Below are positions 58,955 through 64,000 of a stretch of 64,000 nucleotides of DNA, piece after piece; within the stretch, counting starts at the first letter, position 1; every line of letters starts with the position of its first letter. Under the pieces are notes generated by a model. That model saw only the letters and a list, made by a program, of their open reading frames with translations. It was not told the DNA's origin and made no database searches. This DNA is from Bradyrhizobium sp. AS23.2 (lineage in GTDB: Bacteria > Pseudomonadota > Alphaproteobacteria > Rhizobiales > Xanthobacteraceae): contig NZ_LGHM01000033.1 of the NCBI RefSeq assembly GCF_001908185.1, forward strand, positions 41,231 through 105,230. The letters run 5' to 3'. Made by a program: the position numbers and the translations under genes.

Positions 58955-59311
58955 ATGAACAAGCTCACGCTTTGCGCGACGATGATGGTTTCCCTTGCCT
59001 TGACTTCAGTCGCGCAGGCTCGCTCGGCCTACGATGGATCGTGGGACCTTGTTTTTGTTACGCAAAGAGGTGCGTGCGACCCGACCTATAACTTTTCCGT
59101 CAACGTCACCGACGAAATTGTCACGCATCCGAATCTAGTGCGGTTCAAAGGCTACGTAGCGCGATCGGGTGTTGTTCGCGCTTCAGTGACCGTTCAGGAC
59201 AAGTACGCATCCGGTTCGGGCAGACTCGCAGGCAATTCTGGCCGTGGTAAATGGAGCGGTTATTCGGGAGAGGCGCGCTGTTCAGGCTATTGGGCCGCGC
59301 AGCGGAACTAG
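58955..59311 (+). CDS. Secreted hypothetical protein
   Basis: The ATG at 58955 follows GGAG (another ATG lies two codons before). The 118-residue product has a signal peptide (MNKLTLCATMMVSLALTS, cleavage after VAQA) and a beta-rich domain: YDGSWDLVFVTQRGACDPTY, then GVVRASVTVQDKYASGSGRL and GRGKWSGYSGEARCSGYWAA. Two Cys are probably paired. The YDGSWDL..VT..G.CD....F pattern is widespread in exported bradyrhizobial proteins of unknown function. It lies 40 bases after cyoD but probably has its own signals. Confidence 0.7.
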   Translation: MNKLTLCATMMVSLALTSVAQARSAYDGSWDLVFVTQRGACDPTYNFSVNVTDEIVTHPNLVRFKGYVARSGVVRASVTVQDKYASGSGRLAGNSGRGKWSGYSGEARCSGYWAAQRN

Positions 59312-59652
59312 CGCACACCGACTGCAACCACGCGAGATCTGGACGGCGATTGGTCAAGGGCCGCAACGGATGAGGTCTCCGTCTACAATGTTACTTGCTG
59401 GGACGAAGCCTCGACCTCGCCTTCCGGAGGCGCAGGGACTATTTCGGAGACATTACCGCGAGAGGATCCATATCGGAACGAATTTTAGAGGCGGGCCAGA
59501 GAAGCCTTAGGCATTCTGGCGCCTCGAAAGGCCAGGCAGTTCATGCATTCACTCCGATGACCCATCGTTCCGCGTCGCCCCCACGGATGAGGCAGAACTG
59601 CTCTAGGCCGCTATCGGATATTACGTCGCCGGCATTGCGCTCATAGATCACT
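59312..59652. other. Intergenic stretch, decayed sequence
   Basis: About 340 bases with no convincing gene. Short scraps of open frame occur on both strands (for example a minus reading EQFCLIRGGDAERWVIGVNA near 59560-59620) without start signals. It borders a run of pseudogenes on its right, so it may be decayed coding DNA. Confidence 0.4.
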
Positions 59653-59870
59653 TCACTGGTGTCTTTTTTCGTTTGGCGGCTCGGCAAGCTGCCATGCTCC
59701 CCAGCGCTCGGGCATTCGGATTCGCCACAAACATCGCGGCGTACCGGTGGCCGCTATCTTGCAATCAGCCGACTCGCTCGGTGCCGTGACTGCACTGAGG
59801 TAAGTCGGTTGTATCGTGATCATGAACAGCACGAAGCAAGGGTGTTCATGACGAACATGAGCACGTTCAA
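59653..59870 (-). pseudogene. Frameshifted small membrane protein, relative of 51690-51872
   Basis: A likely start (TTG 59870 or GTG 59864, after AAGGA) reads NVLMFVMNTL and then goes out of frame near 59842. The next frame continues CFVLFMITIQPTYLSAVTAP, then SADCKIAATGTPRCLWRI and stops at 59653. The combined reading matches the small protein at 51690-51872 from the membrane segment through the two Cys. One base seems to be missing (or two extra). The C-terminal tail is longer than in the relative. Confidence 0.5.
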
Positions 59871-59942
59871 GACGTCCTTCGTGAGAGATTCCGATGCATT
59901 TTCTGGTTCGCAGGATCGCCATGGTCTCAACGTTCGACTTTT

Positions 59943-60790
59943 GAGCGGATAGCAAGCGTCGCTCTCGAGTCGAGCAGCGGCTCTGTCAGGAGCTTCGCCG
60001 CCCAGAGCGCCGCCGTCGGATTGGTAGCTGAACTGCAAGTCCCCCGGATGTTGAATACTGGCTCTGTTGTCGCTCACGACAGGACATCCGCAGAGATCGG
60101 CCGGATTGATGGTTCCAGCTCGTAAACGCATCTGCCGGTGAACTCCGTCGGCGGTGCGTCGCACCTGACGTCGTGGCCGAAGCCTCGGCATGGGAATTCC
60201 GAGAGTTGCTGCGGCGCGACGACAGCATTGCAAGAATCTGTCAGCCCTGCACTCAATCGAATGGCCGTCACAGTTGTGGCGCGCGCCCTTATACCGCTCG
60301 TATCGCAGCCGAAAGCGGTTTGCGCGCCGCTTTATCGTTCGCAATCGCTTCGACATTGTTCGTCTGGGCTGGGTGGTCTGCTGCAAGCGTTTCGTATCTT
60401 GTCGTGGCGGTTGCCGGATTGGACGCTACAACGTGTAGACTAATCCGCGCGGTTTCACCACGGTCGCACTGATTGGTACGCCGATCGCGGCTGTCCTGGC
60501 CGGCATACTCGAGTTCATCGTGCTCGACGGTATCGACTTCTTTCCCATTCTGGCGATTGCCCTGGCTCCCTTCACGATCGGCGCGGCACTTCTCACCACA
60601 TCGCAAAACCCTCTGTGGGCCGCGCTCGGTCGCGTCAATCTAATCGCCATCACAACTATCCTGGCGCCAAGCAATCCCCAAAGCTGCAATCCGCAAGATT
60701 TCCTTTTCATATCCTTCTTCCTTGTGCGGTTTCCCAGGACAGCCAGGCGTTTGGCAGAAGCCGCTCGGGAGGAGATCAGGAAGCCTTCGC
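59943..60790 (+). pseudogene. Decayed FUSC-family exporter
   Basis: Pieces of an AaeB-like exporter appear in at least two frames: IASVALESSSGSVRSFAAQS near 59949, GLRAALSFAIASTLFVWAGW near 60320, then after a shift near 60430 GFTTVALIGTPIAAVLAGIL and LDGIDFFPILAIALAPFTIG, and ILAPSNPQSCNPQDFLFISF near 60660. Each aligns by eye with the intact permease at 36623-38434 in the same order. Internal stops and shifts and missing N-terminal half show it is dead. Its 3' end overlaps the start of the gene at 60776 on the other strand. Confidence 0.8.
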
Positions 60791-61177
60791 CCGCGCCCGC
60801 TCGCGGGCAGCTCGGCGGCGCTGACGGCGTTGATCCCGGGCGAGCCGAGTCGAGGCAGGAAGACGAGCCTCGGGCACGGTGGGGGACCACTCAGTTTCTG
60901 TCTGTCTTTCCGACCCCGCTTCAGAAGGCCGAGCTGCCATGGGCCCCAGCACCGCCCGCCCCTTTTCGGTGATACGCCAGCAGCAGTTCAAGCGCTCGAC
61001 CAGCGCTTGTGAGAAGATATCGAGATCCGCCACCCGCGCGGCGAGCCGCTTGGTCCGCTCAGCCCAGTGCCGTCCGCTCGTTGCGAGGATGGCCATGTCC
61101 CGCTTGAGGTCCTCCATGGCGCCAAAACCGTCCGGATAACTCACCAGGATCTTGAGAACCGTGACCTGGAAGTTCAC
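60776..61177 (-). CDS. Small winged-helix-like hypothetical protein
   Basis: Starting at GTG 61177 after a G-rich site, the 133-residue protein reads MNFQVTVLKILVSYPDGFGA, MEDLKRDMAILATSGRHWAE, LDIFSQALVERLNCCWRITE and KGRAVLGPM, a compact winged-helix-like pattern seen in many small rhizobial proteins. The C-terminal 45 residues are Arg/Ala-rich, perhaps an extension into decayed exporter DNA, since relatives normally end near residue 90. The gene at 61199 lies 21 bases upstream. Function unknown, possibly DNA binding. Confidence 0.65.
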   Translation of the reverse strand: MNFQVTVLKILVSYPDGFGAMEDLKRDMAILATSGRHWAERTKRLAARVADLDIFSQALVERLNCCWRITEKGRAVLGPMAARPSEAGSERQTETEWSPTVPEARLPASTRLARDQRRQRRRAARERARAKAS

Positions 61178-61198
61178 GCCCCCGCTCCCCTCCCCCCG

Positions 61199-61390
61199 CT
61201 AACGCCACATCGTCAGTGCCTCGTGGAGAGCCTTGCGACCGATCCGCTTTAGCCTGTCCGGCGAAGTATCACCTTTCGTGGCGGCTTCCAGAATTCTGGA
61301 CGCCACGTGGGCGCGTGTGCCGGCTTCGAGCCGCGAAACGCCTTCGCAGACCTTCTCGAGTACGGCGGCAGGAGCGCGGTCGTTGCTCAA
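61199..61390 (-). CDS. Small hypothetical helical protein
   Basis: This 63-residue product, starting with TTG, reads MSNDRAPAAVLEKVCEGVSR, LEAGTRAHVASRILEAATKG and DRLKRIGRKALHEALTMWR. It looks all-helical and resembles small conserved rhizobial proteins that pair with winged-helix-like partners such as the one downstream. No strong ribosome site is visible. Function unknown. Confidence 0.55.
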   Translation of the reverse strand: MSNDRAPAAVLEKVCEGVSRLEAGTRAHVASRILEAATKGDTSPDRLKRIGRKALHEALTMWR

Positions 61391-61470
61391 CTGGCCGGAC
61401 GCACGCCGACAGCCGCCCTACTGCCTCGACGATAGCGTAGCACAGGCTCGTCGTTCGTTTGGCAGGTATC

Positions 61471-62208
61471 TCAGGCCTGTGCCGTTGGTCGAACGACGAT
61501 GTCTCCGACCTCCACGTCTTCGGGCTGCTCGATGGCGAAGGCGATGGCGCGAGCGACCGCCTCCGGCTTCATGCCGATCTCGTCCATGGCCGCGTTTGTC
61601 TTCGCTCTGACGTCGGGATCGGTCATCGAGGCTGCAAAGTCGGTTCTGACGATCCCGGGCGAGATGCCGGTGATGCGCAGACTGGGTCCGGATTCCAGCC
61701 GCAAGCCTTCGGAGACGGTACGAACCGCATTCTTCGTGGCGGCATAGACCGACTGGTTCGGCACGATCTTAAGGCCGGCCGTCGAAATGACCGTGACGAA
61801 ATGGCCGCAGCCCTGCCGCCGGAAGACTGGAAGCGCCGCCGCGACACCATGGAGAAAGCCTCGGAGATTGATGTCGATCATTCGCTCCCAGTCGTCCACG
61901 CGTAGTTCGTCCAGGGGTGAGATCGGCCCAATGCCGGCATTGCCGACGAGCACGTCGAGCCGGCCGTAACGCCCGCAGGCGAGAGCGACCAAATCAGCGA
62001 GATCCTGCCGACGTGAAACGTCGGTCGCCACACAACCCGCCTCTCCACCAGCGCCGGCGATTTCCGCGGTGAGCGACTGCAACGGCTCCGTCCTTCGTGC
62101 TGCCAGAATGAGCCTCGCGCCACGTCTCGCGAGAAGCCGAGCGGTTGCCGCGCCGATGCCGCTGCTCGCGCCCGTGATCGCGATCACCTTTCCTTCGACC
62201 CCCTGCAT
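61471..62208 (-). CDS. Short-chain dehydrogenase/reductase
   Basis: This is a classical 245-residue SDR starting after AAGGAGG. Seen: VIAITGASSGIGAATARLLA, VLVGNAGIGPISPLDEL, TVISTAGLKIVPNQSVYAAT with the catalytic Ser and the Y-A-A-T-K site, and GISPGIVRTDFAASM. It is divergent from the AraC regulator at 62308 with 99 bases between, a typical regulator/target pair. The substrate is not known. Confidence 0.92.
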   Translation of the reverse strand: MQGVEGKVIAITGASSGIGAATARLLARRGARLILAARRTEPLQSLTAEIAGAGGEAGCVATDVSRRQDLADLVALACGRYGRLDVLVGNAGIGPISPLDELRVDDWERMIDINLRGFLHGVAAALPVFRRQGCGHFVTVISTAGLKIVPNQSVYAATKNAVRTVSEGLRLESGPSLRITGISPGIVRTDFAASMTDPDVRAKTNAAMDEIGMKPEAVARAIAFAIEQPEDVEVGDIVVRPTAQA

Positions 62209-62307
62209 CGCAGCCTCCTTCAGCTTGCCGGTCGCTCGTAGGATTGCACACGTTCCTTGGATGATCTATGCGGGATCATCGTCATTTTCATCGTGATCGT
62301 CTAAATC

Positions 62308-63219
62308 ATGGTCGATGCGCTCTCGGATCTCTTCTCGCTGATCGATGTCCGCAGCGCCCGCTGCACGCGGTTCGAGGCCGGCGGCAGCTGGTCGTTCAGC
62401 TTTCCCGCGAAGCCCGCCCTTAAATTCGTGGCAGTCCTGCGCGGCGAGTGCTGGATCATGCTCCCCGGCGAAAGCCCCCAGCAGCTTGCGGCCGGCGACA
62501 CTTTCCTTCTGGCCGAGGCCCCTTCCTATGTGCTGGCGAGCGACCCGCAGCAGAGGCCGGAAGACGGGCTGTCGGCCTTCGATTGGGAGCATTCGGACGT
62601 TGCCCGTCATGGCAAGGTGGAGACGGTGCTCGTCGCGGGCGCCTTCGTCTTCGAGGCGCTCCATGCGCGCCTGCTACTCGATTCCCTGCCCTCCTTCACG
62701 CTCATTCCTGCGCAGGACCCGACATCGGCCGTTCTGCGCAGCCTGCTCGCGCTTCTCGATCGCGAAATGCGGGCGGAGCAGATGGGCGCCGCCATGGTCA
62801 CGGAACGGCTCGCCGAGATCTTGCTGGTCCAGGTTCTGCGCGGCCATGTCGCGCGGCAAGATGGCTCCGCCGCAGGCTGGATCGGCGCCGCGGCCGATCC
62901 CCGTATCGGCAAGGCTCTCAATCTCGTGCATGACGACATCGCACATGGTTGGCGCGTCGACGAACTGGCACGGGCCGTCGGAATGTCCCGTTCGGCTTTT
63001 GCGGCCGAGTTCAAGACCAGGACCGGCTCTCCGCCGCTGGACTATCTCCTGCGATGGCGCATGCAGGTCGCGCGCGATGCTCTTCGCAAGGGCGGAACGG
63101 TGGCGGCCATTGCGGCTAAGATCGGCTACGCATCCGAGAGCGCCTTTAGTACCGCGTTCAAGCGAGTCTATGGCAGCGCGCCGAAGCGATACTGGTCCGA
63201 GGATGTGGGCCGAAGCTGA
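62308..63219 (+). CDS. AraC-family transcriptional regulator with cupin N-terminus
   Basis: This 303-residue regulator has an N-terminal cupin-like effector domain (SARCTRFEAGGSWSFSFPAK, LKFVAVLRGECWIMLPGESP) and two C-terminal helix-turn-helix units (GWRVDELARAVGMSRSAFAA, then GGTVAAIAAKIGYASESAFS, TAFKRVYGSAPKRYW). It belongs to the group that controls nearby SDR or detoxification genes. It faces the SDR gene at 61471-62208. Confidence 0.93.
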   Translation: MVDALSDLFSLIDVRSARCTRFEAGGSWSFSFPAKPALKFVAVLRGECWIMLPGESPQQLAAGDTFLLAEAPSYVLASDPQQRPEDGLSAFDWEHSDVARHGKVETVLVAGAFVFEALHARLLLDSLPSFTLIPAQDPTSAVLRSLLALLDREMRAEQMGAAMVTERLAEILLVQVLRGHVARQDGSAAGWIGAAADPRIGKALNLVHDDIAHGWRVDELARAVGMSRSAFAAEFKTRTGSPPLDYLLRWRMQVARDALRKGGTVAAIAAKIGYASESAFSTAFKRVYGSAPKRYWSEDVGRS

Positions 63220-63246
63220 GCGGTAGTTTGCGAACTAAACCCTCTG

Positions 63247-63546
63247 CAGCTGATCGCGGTTGCAGTGGCACATGTAACTCAGAGCAGCCCCTACTGCATC
63301 AAGGGACACACCAAGGCCGCACTGCGCCAGGACGCCACGCGCGAGGAGTTGATGGAGGCAATCTGGATCGCGGCCGAGATGCCGGCCGGCGGCGTCTATG
63401 CCCACAGCACGCGCGCGTTAACGACCACGGACCAAGCGGAGGATGTGCCGAAGGGCTGCGTACCGGCGCCGGACCGAGCAGAGCCGGTTCGATTGACCAC
63501 CCCGTATCCGTCGGGACCGAGGGCCGCCACCATCTTGCTGTTATGA
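63247..63546 (+). pseudogene. 5'-truncated AhpD/carboxymuconolactone decarboxylase-like remnant
   Basis: The readable frame QLIAVAVAHVTQSSPYCIKG, HTKAALRQDATREELMEAIW, IAAEMPAGGVYAHSTRAL is the core of an AhpD-like alkylhydroperoxidase domain (pattern A..T.C.YC...H...A...G.T..E...A). The first active-site Cys is replaced (SSPYC) and there is no N-terminal part or ribosome site, so the gene has lost its start. The tail after ~63430 is unlike the family. It lies next to a recombinase gene, where insertion may have cut it. Confidence 0.6.
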
Positions 63547-63806
63547 GACACGCGAAGACGAGGGACATTTTTCATCGTAGATCGCGGTGTGTAAGCCCGC
63601 GTGAATTAGATCCCGACTTGGTCAAATTTGTTGAAGCCCTTGCAATCGCCGATGCGAGGCTCGATCATCTCTTCGAGAATGAGCGGCTAATGAAAACTCA
63701 TATTGGCGCCGCCAGCAAGAAACACATCAGCGGTGGTGTTCAAGATGAAGCCCGCGGCAGTTTATGCTCGGTTCTCGACCGAGCTTCAAAACGAAAAGTC
63801 GACTGA
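63543..63806 (+). CDS. Small recombinase-associated protein
   Basis: The ATG overlaps the end of the AhpD remnant. The 87 residues include LDPDLVKFVEALAIADARLD, a helical motif (D...V.FVEALA.ADAR.D) that I recall just upstream of serine recombinases in rhizobia. Its 3' part overlaps the recombinase start by 62 bases in another frame, so the true stop or partner frame is uncertain. Function unknown. Confidence 0.45.
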   Translation: MRHAKTRDIFHRRSRCVSPRELDPDLVKFVEALAIADARLDHLFENERLMKTHIGAASKKHISGGVQDEARGSLCSVLDRASKRKVD

Positions 63807-64000
63807 AGATCAGATTGCTCTGTGCAGGGCCTATGCGGCCCGTCATCAACTCGACGTCGTTGCGACTTTCGCGGACAAAGCTCGTTCTGGGGCCTCTGTA
63901 ATCGGGCGCGATGGCTTGATGCAGCTTATGGATGCTGCACGCCAACAACGTTTCACCGTTGTCATTGTGGAAGCGCTGGATCGGCTTTCTCGTGACATGG
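63745..64000 (+). CDS. Serine recombinase, N-terminal part (runs off window)
   Basis: The visible 85 residues open MKPAAVYARFSTELQNEKST, with the catalytic Ser at position 11, then QIALCRAYAARHQLDVVATF, the FADKARSGASVIGRDGLMQL segment and VVIVEALDRLSRDM. This is the catalytic resolvase domain of the large serine recombinase type that moves integrative elements. The rest lies beyond base 64000. It probably marks the left end of a mobile element whose body is to the right. Confidence 0.92.
   Translation, partial: MKPAAVYARFSTELQNEKSTEDQIALCRAYAARHQLDVVATFADKARSGASVIGRDGLMQLMDAARQQRFTVVIVEALDRLSRDM

Overview
The window is GC-rich alphaproteobacterial chromosome, most likely Bradyrhizobium or a close relative in the Nitrobacteraceae. 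The evidence is a C4-pathway 5-aminolevulinate synthase (HemA), FixJ-like regulators, many small proteins of bradyrhizobial type, and a very large rhizobial hybrid sensor kinase. I saw no tRNA, rRNA or CRISPR array. All identifications come from reading the translated sequence; no database search was possible.

Layout. (1) 1-7188, plus strand: sugar metabolism, with the end of zwf, then glgX (frameshifted near its 3' end), transketolase and a GH63-like glucosidase. (2) 7189-8500: an eroded stretch with an IS3-type transposase scrap, a broken small gene and two Cys-containing small proteins, one frameshifted. (3) 8741-11385, minus: a two-subunit molybdenum hydroxylase of the isoquinoline oxidoreductase type. 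(4) 11641-23370, minus: an eleven-gene, tightly packed catabolic operon (DsbA-like 2-hydroxychromene-2-carboxylate isomerase, acyl-CoA ligase, two atypical SDRs, two acyl-CoA dehydrogenases, thiolase, nitronate monooxygenase-like flavoprotein, Fe-dependent alcohol dehydrogenase, periplasmic binding protein, GST). A divergent HxlR regulator at 23577-24089 faces it, and two matching inverted repeats sit inside the two promoters. The degraded compound is unknown. (5) 24419-34970: mixed genes including a periplasmic ClpP-like protein, a broken dodecin, hemA, a flavin reductase pair, a LysR/SDR divergent pair, and a second-copy-type ClpX preceded by a DUF6894 protein. (6) 35221-38996, minus: an AaeB/AaeX/AaeA-like efflux operon preceded by a winged-helix regulator. 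(7) 39547-47875: a signalling block with a FixJ-like regulator, a single-domain receiver and a ~2100-residue pseudokinase/ATPase/GAF/PAS/histidine kinase split by one extra G. (8) 48168-51655, plus: a YWTD beta-propeller, a 3-hydroxyacyl-CoA (carnitine-type) dehydrogenase and a family III CoA transferase. (9) 51939-58915, plus: a compact respiratory module of type II NADH dehydrogenase, heme O synthase and cytochrome bo3 quinol oxidase CyoABCD. (10) 58955-64000: an eroding region with a frameshifted small membrane protein, a decayed FUSC exporter copy, an SDR/AraC divergent pair, an AhpD remnant and, at the right edge, the start of a serine recombinase that probably marks a mobile element.

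Two themes stand out. First, the HxlR-controlled catabolic operon has unusual enzymes: both core SDRs lack the catalytic Tyr, and the acyl-CoA dehydrogenase pair lacks the usual catalytic Glu. Second, four separate single-base insertions, each in a run of six G or C, disrupt otherwise conserved genes. These may be consensus errors or real slippage, and they change how three genes should be read.
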